In this document: positions 33,808 through 42,090 of the stretch, piece by piece | How the letters are laid out: each line of letters starts with the position of its first letter | How positions within the stretch are numbered: the stretch's first letter is position 1 | Assembly: GCA_965227155.1 (NCBI GenBank) | Contig: OZ245731.1 | Location: 4,154,001-4,218,000 of the forward strand | DNA: 64,000 nt | Direction of reading: 5' to 3' | Source: UBA6059 sp965227155 | Lineage (GTDB): Bacteria; Bacteroidota; Bacteroidia; Cytophagales; Cyclobacteriaceae | Made by a program: the position numbers and the translations under genes | Notes under the pieces: model-generated | What the model was told of the DNA's origin: nothing | Databases searched by the model: none | Seen by the model: only the letters and a program-made list of their open reading frames with translations

Positions 33808-34473
33808 ATGATCTTATTACAAATTTCTCCGGTCAATGAAACTGCCGGAGAACAGACTATTTCTGTCATTGAATTATTGGTGAAAGGCGGCTATATGATG
33901 CTGCCTTTAGTCATTCTTTCCATTATAGCTATTTATATTTTTGTAGAACGGTTGCTGACCATTAAACAGGAAAGTAAAACACCGGATGGATTTACAGATC
34001 AGATCAAAGAGAATGTGCTTAAAGGTAGCATTAAGGAGGCCATCTTATTGTGTAAGCAAACCGATACGCCTGTAGCAAGAATGTTGGAAAAAGGACTAGC
34101 TAGAATCGGTAGTCCATTGAAAAATATTGAGGTTTCCATAGAAAATGTGGGAAAAATTGAAGTCTATAGACTCGAAAAAAACCTGAGCTACCTCGCTACT
34201 ATATCAGGTGCAGCACCTATGATCGGTTTTTTGGGTACCGTAACGGGTATGATACAGGCTTTTATTGCCATTGCCCAGGAGGAAGGTGCCGTGAGTCCAA
34301 AACTGCTATCGAGCGGTATTTATGAGGCTATGGTGACCACAGCCAGCGGACTGGTTGTTGGTATATTGGCATATCTTGCCTATAACTATCTGGTGACAAG
34401 GGTGCAGAAGCTGGTTCATCGAATGGAGTATAGTGCAATCGAATTTATTGACCTACTGCAGGAGCCTACATGA
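33808..34473 (+). CDS. ExbB/TolQ/MotA-family proton channel protein
   Basis: This 221-residue inner-membrane protein has three membrane helices (about 28-48, 131-155 and 170-195) and the MotA/TolQ/ExbB signature (LSYLATISGAAPMIGFLGTVTGMIQAF, then EAMVTTASGLVVGILAYLAYN). With ExbD it uses the proton-motive force to energise a TonB- or TolA-like transducer. Its stop overlaps the exbD start by 4 nt. Confidence 0.93.
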   Translation: MILLQISPVNETAGEQTISVIELLVKGGYMMLPLVILSIIAIYIFVERLLTIKQESKTPDGFTDQIKENVLKGSIKEAILLCKQTDTPVARMLEKGLARIGSPLKNIEVSIENVGKIEVYRLEKNLSYLATISGAAPMIGFLGTVTGMIQAFIAIAQEEGAVSPKLLSSGIYEAMVTTASGLVVGILAYLAYNYLVTRVQKLVHRMEYSAIEFIDLLQEPT

Positions 34474-34862
34474 ACATCAAGTCAAAACATAAAGTAGAAG
34501 CGGCCTTTAGCATGTCTTCGATGACAGATGTTATATTTCTGTTGCTGATATTTTTTATGCTAACAGCCTCATTTATAACACCTTCGGGTCTTCCTGTGAA
34601 TTTACCTTCTAGCAAAAGCTCCAGTATTGTTATGCAAAAGGTAAGTGTAACCATTACCCGGGATTTGCAGTACTATGTAAATGATAGGAAGGTGAGCAAA
34701 AACAATCTGGAAATGACCTTGCGCGATGCATTTGCCAATAAAGAGGGTCTGGTTGTATTGCATTGCGATGAATCTGTGCCTGTCGAGCATCTGGTGCATG
34801 TGGCAGGTATTGCTACTGCCCTTGAAGCTAAAGTTTCTATAGCTACAAAACCTGTAAAATGA
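34470..34862 (+). CDS. ExbD/TolR-family protein
   Basis: A 130-residue protein with one N-terminal membrane helix and the ExbD/TolR signature: SMSSMTDVIFLLLIFFMLTAS, in which the aspartate (Asp18) is the proton-carrying residue of the family. The remainder is a small periplasmic domain (VSVTITRDLQYYVNDRKVS...GLVVLHCDESVPVEH). It overlaps exbB and the following tonB-like gene by 4 nt each. Confidence 0.93.
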   Translation: MNIKSKHKVEAAFSMSSMTDVIFLLLIFFMLTASFITPSGLPVNLPSSKSSSIVMQKVSVTITRDLQYYVNDRKVSKNNLEMTLRDAFANKEGLVVLHCDESVPVEHLVHVAGIATALEAKVSIATKPVK

Positions 34863-35779
34863 GTCAGGAGCAGGAAAAACAAAGAAAGCGAAAAGCCATG
34901 ATTTTTTCGGTAACGTTTCACGCGTTGCTCGCAGCTTTGTTTTTTTTCATTCTTGCCTGGCGAGAACCGGATCCTCCCATACCAGAATATGGTATTGAGC
35001 TCAACTTTGGATTGGATGATGTAGGATCAGGCGCTGTACAAAACCCTCAGCGGCAAGAAACTGAACCGGAGCAAACAGAATCGACAGAGCAAGAAGCAGA
35101 AGAAACTACTGAACAGATAGAAGAATCACAGCTGGAAGAGGAGTCTGAGCCCTCAAATGTAGAAGAAGAATCTGTAGAAGATGAAATAGAAACTTCAGAG
35201 GAGGCCGAAGAGATCGTAGATCCACTACCTGTCGAAAGCCCGGATGTAGTTGAAGAACAATTGCCTGAAAAAGAAGAGGTCAAAGAAACCAATACTACTG
35301 AAACTACAGAGCCTGAAAAGACTGTCAGTAAGGATCCTGTCGATATTAAAACTGACCCAAAACCTACCGAATCTACGGGTGATAATGATGTGCCTGATAC
35401 TTCTACAGGCAATGATGGAGACAACAAAGATGAGGTAGGAGATAAAGGAGACCCTGAAGGCTCACTTGATGAAAGGGCTTTATATGGTTCGCCAGGCAGT
35501 GCTTCTGGTGCCTCCCTTGATTTGGCAGGCTGGAATTGGGATTATCTGCCTAAGCCTGAGGATACATCCAATGAAAGCGGACGAATAGTTTTCCAAATTA
35601 CCATAGATGATCAGGGTTACATCATTGGCATAAAGACAATTGAAAAGACGGTAACTCCTGGTGTTGAGAAGATATACAGAGACGAAGTATCGAAACTCAC
35701 ATTTAGTCCTACCAGCGGCAATGCTATGCCGGCTCCCACGTCTACCGGTAAGATTACATTCATTATCCGAACCAACTAA
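34859..35779 (+). CDS. TonB/TolA-like energy transducer with acidic linker
   Basis: The 306-residue protein has a cytosolic tip (SQEQEKQRKRKAM), one membrane helix (about 15-35, VTFHALLAALFFFILAW), a long periplasmic linker (about 55-190) that is glutamate- and threonine-rich, and a C-terminal domain (about 217-306, GWNWDYLPKPEDTSNESGRI...GKITFIIRT) with the TonB-type layout. Typical TonB linkers are rich in proline and lysine; this one is acidic. It completes the exbB-exbD-tonB set, all overlapping by 4 nt. Confidence 0.88.
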   Translation: MSQEQEKQRKRKAMIFSVTFHALLAALFFFILAWREPDPPIPEYGIELNFGLDDVGSGAVQNPQRQETEPEQTESTEQEAEETTEQIEESQLEEESEPSNVEEESVEDEIETSEEAEEIVDPLPVESPDVVEEQLPEKEEVKETNTTETTEPEKTVSKDPVDIKTDPKPTESTGDNDVPDTSTGNDGDNKDEVGDKGDPEGSLDERALYGSPGSASGASLDLAGWNWDYLPKPEDTSNESGRIVFQITIDDQGYIIGIKTIEKTVTPGVEKIYRDEVSKLTFSPTSGNAMPAPTSTGKITFIIRTN

Positions 35780-35864
35780 TTATTTTCTTTTTTAGCGCAA
35801 AGTATCGGCATCTTTCATAGAGCTTTGTAAATCAATATTCTTCAACTCGTACGGATCAAGCTAT

Positions 35865-37142
35865 ATGAATTATCAGGAAACGCTAGAGTATTTGTATGCC
35901 CGATTACCAATGTTTCAAAGAGTGGGTAAAACCGCCTTTAAAAAGGATTTGACCAATACACTCAGGTTTCTGGAGGCTTTGGGAAATCCTCATAAAAAAT
36001 TTAGAAGCGTTCATATAGCCGGCACTAACGGTAAAGGTACCAGCGCCCACAGCCTTGCAGCTATTTTACAGGAATCGGGCTATAAAAGCGGGCTCTACAC
36101 TTCACCTCATCTGAAGAATTTTACTGAACGCATTCGAATTGATGGGATCGAAGTATCGCAGCAATATGTAATTGACTTTGTAGAAAAACATAAGGATTTA
36201 ATTGAAACGATACAGCCATCATTTTTTGAAACTACCGTAGTAATGGCTTTTGATTATTTCGCCAAAGAAAAAGTAGATGTGGCTGTGGTTGAGGTAGGTA
36301 TGGGTGGGAGATTGGATTCCACGAATGTGATTGATCCAATAGTAAGCCTGATTACCATGATCGGTATGGATCACCAGGAGTTCCTGGGTGAAACATTGCC
36401 TGAAATAGCCGGTGAAAAGGCAGGTATCATTAAGCCGGGTAAGCCTGTGGTTGTAGGAGCAGATCAGCCAGAGCTAAGGGACGTATTTATTGCAAAAGCA
36501 AAGCAGGGTGAATCTCCAATTGAATTTGCAACTGATCAATGGGAAATTCATGAAAATCAGGATAATAGCTATAAAGCCATCAAGAATGGCGAACGTCTTT
36601 ATAGCATTAGTCCGGACTTGAAGGGAAGGTATTACAAAAAAAACCTGCCAGGCATTCTGGCTACAGTAGATGTACTCAATCAAGCAGGTTTTGATATAGG
36701 GAAAAATGCCCTTGAGAGCGCATTATCTAGTGTTTGCAAGCTTACCGGACTCAAAGGGAGGTGGCAGGTGCTGCAATTAAGTCCTTTGACCATATGTGAC
36801 GTTGGCCATAACCCGGATGGAATGCGTGATAATATGGCGCAGCTCAATGGTTATACCTATGAAAAACTGTACTTCGTGCTGGGAGGCGTAGCAGATAAAC
36901 GTTGGGATTTAATATTTCCTTTGCTTCCTAAACAGGCTTATTATATAGTCACACAACCCACTATACCGCGTGCTATACAGGCAACAGCACTTGCTGAAAT
37001 GCTCAGTAGAGAGGGCTTTACATGTGAAATAGAACAGGATGTCAATAAAGCAATCTCTCTTGCCCAGGCACAGGCCGATGCTGATGACCTGATTTTTGTG
37101 GGAGGTAGTACCTTTGTGGTAGCAGAAATCAACAATCTTTAA
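35865..37142 (+). CDS. folC: Dihydrofolate/folylpolyglutamate synthase
   Basis: FolC adds glutamates to folates and/or makes dihydrofolate from dihydropteroate. The 425 residues include the P-loop GTNGKGTSAHSL, the second ATP-binding segment and lysine region (VAVVEVGMGGRLDSTNVI), TMIGMDHQEFLGETLPEIAGEKAGIIKPGKPV, and CDVGHNPDGM near the C-terminal domain. Length is normal. It is followed directly by trmB with no intervening bases. Confidence 0.95.
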   Translation: MNYQETLEYLYARLPMFQRVGKTAFKKDLTNTLRFLEALGNPHKKFRSVHIAGTNGKGTSAHSLAAILQESGYKSGLYTSPHLKNFTERIRIDGIEVSQQYVIDFVEKHKDLIETIQPSFFETTVVMAFDYFAKEKVDVAVVEVGMGGRLDSTNVIDPIVSLITMIGMDHQEFLGETLPEIAGEKAGIIKPGKPVVVGADQPELRDVFIAKAKQGESPIEFATDQWEIHENQDNSYKAIKNGERLYSISPDLKGRYYKKNLPGILATVDVLNQAGFDIGKNALESALSSVCKLTGLKGRWQVLQLSPLTICDVGHNPDGMRDNMAQLNGYTYEKLYFVLGGVADKRWDLIFPLLPKQAYYIVTQPTIPRAIQATALAEMLSREGFTCEIEQDVNKAISLAQAQADADDLIFVGGSTFVVAEINNL

Positions 37143-37802
37143 ATGGGAAGAAAAAAGCAGCAGCGCTTTGCTGATAATGCAGCTAGAAGAAATGTGATTG
37201 AGCCAGGAAAGGCATTGTTTGAATCGATCAGGGGAGAATGGTCAACATTCTTCGACAATGATAATCCGATTGTCATCGAATTGGGTTGTGGCAGAGGTGA
37301 ATATACGGTAGGGCTGGCAGAGATAGATCGAGGTAAAAACTTTATTGGTATCGATATCAAGGGTTCCCGAATATGGGTAGGTAGCACTTACGCCATAGAA
37401 AATAGGCTGGACAATGTAGCTTTTTTGAGAACCATGATACAGCATCTGGAAAAATTTTTTGCTGAGCAGGAGGTTAGTGAAGTTTGGATCACTTTCCCTG
37501 ATCCACGACCCAAAGATAGAGATGAAAAGCGCCGGCTTACCTTTCCCCGGTTCATGGAAATGTATAGGAAAATCTTAAAACCTAATGGCTGGGTTAAATT
37601 TAAGACAGATAATACCGAATTATTTGACTACACTCTTTCACTCATTGAAGAGCAAAGAATAAAAGTCAAAAATCTGGTTTATACGCATGACCTGTATCAT
37701 TCCGACCTTCTTGCAGAGCATCAGGGTGTACAAACAAAGTACGAGAAACTGTTTTCAGAAAAAGGTGAGACCATAAAATATATGAGATTTCAATTTGAAT
37801 AG
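37143..37802 (+). CDS. trmB: tRNA (guanosine(46)-N7)-methyltransferase
   Basis: TrmB makes m7G46 in tRNA using S-adenosylmethionine. The 219-residue protein contains the SAM-binding IELGCGRGEYTVGLAE, the second motif NFIGIDIKGSRIWVGS and the family motif FPDPRPKDRDEKRRLT (FPDPWPK in most members; here Trp is replaced by Arg). A C-terminal MRFQFE closes the fold. The start codon follows the folC stop directly. Confidence 0.93.
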   Translation: MGRKKQQRFADNAARRNVIEPGKALFESIRGEWSTFFDNDNPIVIELGCGRGEYTVGLAEIDRGKNFIGIDIKGSRIWVGSTYAIENRLDNVAFLRTMIQHLEKFFAEQEVSEVWITFPDPRPKDRDEKRRLTFPRFMEMYRKILKPNGWVKFKTDNTELFDYTLSLIEEQRIKVKNLVYTHDLYHSDLLAEHQGVQTKYEKLFSEKGETIKYMRFQFE

Positions 37803-37832
37803 GCACCTTTGCCTCAGGACTTACCCGTCATT

Positions 37833-38786
37833 ATGAGAATTTCGCTGGTCATTACTGTTTACAACGAAGAGGATAATATTCAACCTCTCATAGAACGTAT
37901 CTCAAATAACTTAGCTTCTGAGGACTATGAAGTGGTTTTTGTGGATGATGGCAGCACTGATGCTACTGTAAGGAAGATAAAAGAGTTTGCCACGCCACAG
38001 GTACGACTCGTAAAGCTCAACAAAAATTACGGACAAACTACGGCAATGGCTGCCGGGATTGATCATGCTGAAAGCACGTATGTTGTGACTCTCGATGGCG
38101 ATCTGCAAAATGACCCTGCTGATATTCCGGCCATGATCAGAAAACTGGAAGATGAGGATTTAGATGTGGTTGCAGGCATCAGGGCCAAACGTAAGGATGG
38201 CATGATACTGCGAAAGATTCCCAGCAAGATTGCCAATGCTATGATCAGAAAACTGACTGGCGTCCATCTGCATGATTACGGTTGTACACTCAAGGTATTT
38301 AAGCAGGATATAGCCAAAAATTTAGGTCTATATGGAGAGCTGCATCGCTTTATTCCGGTACTAGCTCAGCTGCAAGGCGCTAAGTTGGCAGAGATGCCGG
38401 TAGCCCATCACCCGAGGGTACACGGTCAGTCAAAATATGGGCTGGGTCGTACTTTTAAAGTTATGAGCGACCTATTGCTGATGGTCTTTTTTCAGAAGTA
38501 CCTCCAAAAGCCGATGCACCTGTTTGGTACGGCAGGTATCCTTACTTTTTTGTTGGGTGGCGGTATCAATGCCTATCTTTTGGTACTTAAAATCATGGGC
38601 GAAGATATCTGGGGCAGGCCATTGTTGATATTGGGTATTACGCTGCTTTTAGGTGGTATACAGCTCATTACGATAGGACTTATTGCAGAGCTTATCGTAC
38701 GTACCTATTTTGAATCCCAAAGCAAGAAAACTTATCGGGTTAAAGAAATTTTCGTTGGAAAACCAAAAGTTGAAAAAGTACTTTAG
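37833..38786 (+). CDS. Family 2 glycosyltransferase with C-terminal membrane helices
   Basis: The 317-residue protein starts at the ATG at 37833 (MRISLVITVYNEEDNIQPLI) rather than the TTG 24 nt upstream. The GT-A domain has VDDGSTDAT (nucleotide binding) and LDGDLQNDP (DXD-like metal site), followed by GCTLKVF, an acceptor-site loop and two hydrophobic C-terminal segments (LFGTAGILTFLLGGGINAYLLV, LLILGITLLLGGIQLITIGL). This layout is that of DPM1/GtrB-type enzymes, which pass a sugar from a nucleotide to a polyprenyl phosphate. The donor sugar is not readable. The next gene overlaps its end. Confidence 0.88.
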   Translation: MRISLVITVYNEEDNIQPLIERISNNLASEDYEVVFVDDGSTDATVRKIKEFATPQVRLVKLNKNYGQTTAMAAGIDHAESTYVVTLDGDLQNDPADIPAMIRKLEDEDLDVVAGIRAKRKDGMILRKIPSKIANAMIRKLTGVHLHDYGCTLKVFKQDIAKNLGLYGELHRFIPVLAQLQGAKLAEMPVAHHPRVHGQSKYGLGRTFKVMSDLLLMVFFQKYLQKPMHLFGTAGILTFLLGGGINAYLLVLKIMGEDIWGRPLLILGITLLLGGIQLITIGLIAELIVRTYFESQSKKTYRVKEIFVGKPKVEKVL

Positions 38787-39609
38787 TGCAATAATAAAGC
38801 TTGTAGTTTCTACTGCGGCGCTTTATTATGTGTTCCAACAAATCGACCTGGATGCCACACTTTCACTTTTTAAAACTGTACATTTTGGTTGGCTGATACT
38901 CGCATCCTTGGCTTTTGTGCTTTCCAAGGTTATTTCTGCCCTCAGACTGCATAGCTATTTTGAAAGTACTGGATTGAATATTACATCTGGCTACAACATT
39001 AGGCTGTATTGGATTGGGATGTTTTATAACCTGTTTCTACCCGGAGGCATTGGGGGAGATGGCTATAAAATTTATATTCTTCGGAAGCAACATACAGTTT
39101 CAACCAAGTCTTTGATCAGTGCTACTTTACTGGATCGAATCAATGGCTTATTTGCTCTGCTGATATTGGCCATAGGTTTAGCCCTTTTTATCCCGGAAAT
39201 TATTGCCTATCAAAACCTGATCTGTTTGGCGCTATTGTTGCTAAGCTTACCGTCATTTTGGTTGTTTAACAAATTGCTTTTCGGCTTATTTCTACCTAAA
39301 CTTATTAGCAGTACTCTATTATCAATAGGTGTACAAGTGTCACAATTGGTTTGCGCGTGGTTTATTTTGCTTTCACTGGGTGTAGATACCCAAATCCTTG
39401 TTTATCAATTTGTGTTTTTAATTTCCTCCATGGTGGCGGTATTGCCCTTTACTATAGGTGGTGTAGGAGCAAGGGAATTGACATTTGTGCTAAGCCACGA
39501 GTATCTTGGCATAGATCAGAATCTGGCGGTGGCATTCAGTCTTATATTTTTCCTAATAACAGCAGTATGCTCGCTACCAGGAATTTTGCTTAAGGAAAAT
39601 GCAGATTAA
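38755..39609 (+). CDS. Flippase-like integral membrane protein (LPG-synthase-TM/AglD family)
   Basis: The protein is about 284 residues if it starts from the TTG at 38755 (MENQKLKKYFSAIIKLVVS); the frame is open further upstream but lacks an ATG. It has about six to eight membrane helices and the flippase-like signatures LFLPGGIGGDGYKIYILR, ATLLDRINGLFALLIL and LPFTIGGVGARELTFV, as in the UPF0104/lysylphosphatidylglycerol synthetase TM family. With the GT2 neighbour it probably helps build or flip a lipid-linked sugar. Its stop codon shares TTAA with the opposing gene's stop. Confidence 0.82.
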   Translation: MENQKLKKYFSAIIKLVVSTAALYYVFQQIDLDATLSLFKTVHFGWLILASLAFVLSKVISALRLHSYFESTGLNITSGYNIRLYWIGMFYNLFLPGGIGGDGYKIYILRKQHTVSTKSLISATLLDRINGLFALLILAIGLALFIPEIIAYQNLICLALLLLSLPSFWLFNKLLFGLFLPKLISSTLLSIGVQVSQLVCAWFILLSLGVDTQILVYQFVFLISSMVAVLPFTIGGVGARELTFVLSHEYLGIDQNLAVAFSLIFFLITAVCSLPGILLKENAD

Positions 39610-40214
39610 TCTTCTTCTAATTCCTCAAGCACATCCATGATGTAGCCGTAATCTTTAAAGCCGGTTTGTTCTTCTTCACTGCCTTGTAATACAATGCCCT
39701 TTACACCGGATTCTTCGATGAATTGCTCAACGGTAGAAGCTTCAAATCCAAAATCCACAAGTATAGGAAAATCAGCAGCCAGCTGATTGGTTACAATAAT
39801 ACAGTCAGCTACCAGGTTTGGGTCAATGCAAGAAATGTAGAAATAGGAAACCAGTTCATGATGGTCTTCCATTAGTTGGTTTAGGCCTTCCAATTGTTCT
39901 TTACCATCTATATCAATTCTCAGAATAATAGGCTTATCGAAATGCTGAATCTGATCCAAAATATTGACATCATGTACAATGAGGTAGGATAGGGTGTGCT
40001 GTGCCAGCTTCTCTTGAATCGTAAGTACATCTTCGGTTTGAAAAGTGGCACTGAAATCTACGCCTGCCACCCATTCAGATATCTCTGTAAACTGCTGATC
40101 ATCTTTCTCATCATTAAAATGAAAACCCAGTACGTCTACCCCCATACCCGCACAGTAACGTGCATCGCTAAGGTTGGTAATTTCATCTACTAGTACGAAT
40201 GCTTTTAAGGACAT
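39606..40214 (-). CDS. Degenerate TrpF-like (phosphoribosylanthranilate-isomerase-fold) protein
   Basis: The 202-residue product follows the (beta-alpha)8 TrpF pattern: ITNLSDARYCAGMGVDVLGFHF at the start and VKGIVLQGSEEEQTGFKDYGYIMDVLEELE at the end. Where TrpF has its catalytic cysteine in KICGIT, this protein has FVLVDEIT, so the cysteine is an aspartate here (Asp10), and the later glycine-rich loop is not evident. It probably lacks PRA isomerase activity; no other trp genes are nearby. Its stop is shared with the convergent flippase-like gene. Confidence 0.68.
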   Translation of the reverse strand: MSLKAFVLVDEITNLSDARYCAGMGVDVLGFHFNDEKDDQQFTEISEWVAGVDFSATFQTEDVLTIQEKLAQHTLSYLIVHDVNILDQIQHFDKPIILRIDIDGKEQLEGLNQLMEDHHELVSYFYISCIDPNLVADCIIVTNQLAADFPILVDFGFEASTVEQFIEESGVKGIVLQGSEEEQTGFKDYGYIMDVLEELEED

Positions 40215-40296
40215 GGTTTAGATTTTAAAGTTGGCAAAGTAATATTGTCTAGACCTCAATAAAAAGTGCCTTGGTTTTACTTTTTGAATTACAACT

Positions 40297-40329
40297 ATGT
40301 AAAAATTTCATTTATGTATACTTTTACAT
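40297..40329 (+). promoter_or_regulatory. Candidate BrnA operator, inverted repeat
   Basis: An 8-bp perfect inverted repeat ATGTAAAA (40297-40304) / TTTTACAT (40322-40329) with 17 bp between the arms lies about 30 nt upstream of the brnT start, in an AT-rich region with repeated ATTATTAAT. BrnTA-type operons are known to be autoregulated. Confidence 0.6.
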
Positions 40330-40360
40330 CAATTATTAATCAATTATTGTTTAATTATTA

Positions 40361-40618
40361 ATGTTTGAATTTGATTCCAGGAAAAATCGATTGAATAAAG
40401 ACAAGCATGGAATTGACTTTATAGAAGCAAAAAGACTTTGGAGTGATCCCGATAGAATCATAATTCCAGCTAAAACAGTTGATGAACCGAGATATATAAT
40501 GATTGGTAAAATCAACGATGAGTTTTGGACAGCCGTTTACACGATTAGAAGCTTTAATATTCGAATTATATCAGTAAGAAAATCAAGAAAGAATGAAAAA
40601 GACATCTATTTCAGCTAG
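40361..40618 (+). CDS. brnT: BrnT family toxin
   Basis: An 85-residue protein of the BrnT/DUF497 family: FEFDSRKNRLNKDKHGIDFIEAKRLW at the N-terminus, then YIMIGKINDEFWTAVYTIR and IRIISVRKSRKNEKDIY at the end. BrnT has a RelE-like fold and acts as a ribonuclease. As in other brnTA loci the toxin gene comes first, and its last codons overlap the brnA start by 26 nt. Confidence 0.92.
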   Translation: MFEFDSRKNRLNKDKHGIDFIEAKRLWSDPDRIIIPAKTVDEPRYIMIGKINDEFWTAVYTIRSFNIRIISVRKSRKNEKDIYFS

Positions 40619-40844
40619 GGAGTTTGATGAGGCATTTGAAAAAGGGGAGGATGTTACTCAGTATTTAGATCTAAATCAGGCTGAGCGACCAGGTTTAAGC
40701 CAGAAAAGAGTCAGTGTAGATTTTCCAGAGTGGATGGTGGATGAATTAGATATGGTTTCAAAACGACTAGGTGTTACCAGACAAAGTGTGATTAAATTCT
40801 TCATATCTGATAAGCTTAGGGAGGAAAAACTTAAAATGAACTAA
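40593..40844 (+). CDS. brnA: BrnA-type ribbon-helix-helix antitoxin
   Basis: The 83-residue protein has a variable N-terminal helix (KTSISAREFDEAFEKGEDVT), a linker (LDLNQAERPG) and a ribbon-helix-helix DNA-binding domain near the C-terminus (KRVSVDFPEWMVDELDMVSK, then RLGVTRQSVIKFFISDKLREE). It should neutralise BrnT and bind the operator upstream of brnT. It overlaps the toxin gene by 26 nt. Confidence 0.92.
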   Translation: MKKTSISAREFDEAFEKGEDVTQYLDLNQAERPGLSQKRVSVDFPEWMVDELDMVSKRLGVTRQSVIKFFISDKLREEKLKMN

Positions 40845-40881
40845 CGCAGACCATATACCAAGGATTTCTGTGTAATTAATC

Positions 40882-40889
40882 TACCTTTG
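40882..40889 (+). promoter_or_regulatory. mnmA -7 promoter box
   Basis: TACCTTTG matches the Bacteroidota -7 consensus TAnnTTTG and is followed by CAACC. Transcription would begin near 40896, giving a leader of roughly 75 nt that contains a CCAGG-CTTTGAA-CCTGG hairpin (40940-40956). Confidence 0.55.
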
Positions 40890-40939
40890 CAACCGGAATG
40901 GATTCACTTCATTCTGAAATGAATAATCGATGTGAAAAA

Positions 40940-40956
40940 CCAGGCTTTGAACCTGG
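40940..40956 (+). promoter_or_regulatory. Short hairpin in mnmA 5' leader
   Basis: A 5-bp GC-rich stem CCAGG/CCTGG with a 7-nt loop ends 15 nt before the mnmA ATG. It could affect ribosome access, though such a short stem may be incidental. Confidence 0.35.
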
Positions 40957-40971
40957 CGAAATAGCAATTAT

Positions 40972-42090
40972 ATGAGCAAAGGAAGAGTATTAGTCGCTAT
41001 GAGTGGCGGCATTGACAGTAGCCTTGCAGCTGTCTTACTACATGAGCAAGGATATGAGGTCATAGGCATGACCATGAAAACCTGGGACTATGCCAGTTCC
41101 GGGAGTAGCAAAAAAGAAACGGGCTGTTGCAGCCTGGATTCCATCAATGATGCCCGCAATATTTCCGTAAACCTGGGCTTTCCACATTACATTTTGGATA
41201 TCAGGGAAGAGTTTGGAGATTATGTCATCAATCATTTTACTGATGAATATCTTGCAGGCCGAACACCCAATCCCTGTGTGCTTTGTAATACGCACATCAA
41301 ATGGGATGCACTGCTAAGAAGGGCCGACAAGTTGAATTGTGATTGGATTGCTACAGGACATTATGCCAATGTGCGAGAAGAAAATGGGCGCTATGTGATC
41401 AGCCGGGGCAAGGATCTCAACAAAGACCAGTCTTATGCGCTGTGGGGTGTTTCTCAGCAAAGTCTGAGCCGTACGATGTTGCCACTTGGGCAATTGACCA
41501 AGCCGCAGATTAGGGAAATGGCTATAGAAAGAGGCTTTCACGAGTTAGTCAACAAGTCGGAATCTTATGAAATCTGCTTTGTGCCTGACAATGACTATAG
41601 AGGCTTTTTGAAAAGAAGGGTTGATGGATTGGAGGAAGATGTAAAAGGAGGCGAATTTGTGCTCGAGGATGGCACAGTAGTTGGCCAACATGAAGGGTAT
41701 CCCTTTTATACCGTAGGCCAAAGAAAAGGACTGGGCATTGCCTTGGGTTATCCGGTGTATGTTACAGAAATCCAAAAGGAAAAAAATAGGGTAGTATTGG
41801 GTACATTTGACGAGCTCGCTCGTGATGGCATGTATGTAAAACAGCTCAATATGCTGAAGTATTCTAATATTGAAGGCGAAAGGTTGGATACTGTGACCAA
41901 GGTAAGGTACAATGATGAAGGTACTCCTGCCGTTATAGAACAAGCTGGAGACACCATGAAGGTGTTCTTTGGTAAGGGTGTGCATGCCATAGCACCGGGA
42001 CAGGCAGCTGTTTTTTATGAAGGAGATGATGTCGTAGGCGGTGGCTGGATACAATCAAGTTTTAACCAACATGCAAAAAAGGCTATCTAA
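40972..42090 (+). CDS. mnmA: tRNA-specific 2-thiouridylase
   Basis: MnmA thiolates U34 of tRNA for Lys, Glu and Gln, using ATP and a persulfide. The 372-residue protein has the PP-loop SGGIDSS (residues 11-17), the catalytic cysteine pair C102 (TPNPCVLCN) and C202 (YEICFVPD), DWIATGHYANV, KDQSYALW and the C-terminal barrel (VGQRKGLGIA). Length is standard. A TAnnTTTG promoter box lies 83 nt upstream. The next gene starts inside its end. Confidence 0.96.
   Translation: MSKGRVLVAMSGGIDSSLAAVLLHEQGYEVIGMTMKTWDYASSGSSKKETGCCSLDSINDARNISVNLGFPHYILDIREEFGDYVINHFTDEYLAGRTPNPCVLCNTHIKWDALLRRADKLNCDWIATGHYANVREENGRYVISRGKDLNKDQSYALWGVSQQSLSRTMLPLGQLTKPQIREMAIERGFHELVNKSESYEICFVPDNDYRGFLKRRVDGLEEDVKGGEFVLEDGTVVGQHEGYPFYTVGQRKGLGIALGYPVYVTEIQKEKNRVVLGTFDELARDGMYVKQLNMLKYSNIEGERLDTVTKVRYNDEGTPAVIEQAGDTMKVFFGKGVHAIAPGQAAVFYEGDDVVGGGWIQSSFNQHAKKAI

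Noticed and set aside
35047..35427. Serine-rich 126-residue open frame on the minus strand
   Set aside because: Complement of the glutamate/threonine-rich linker of the TonB-like gene; composition explains the open frame.
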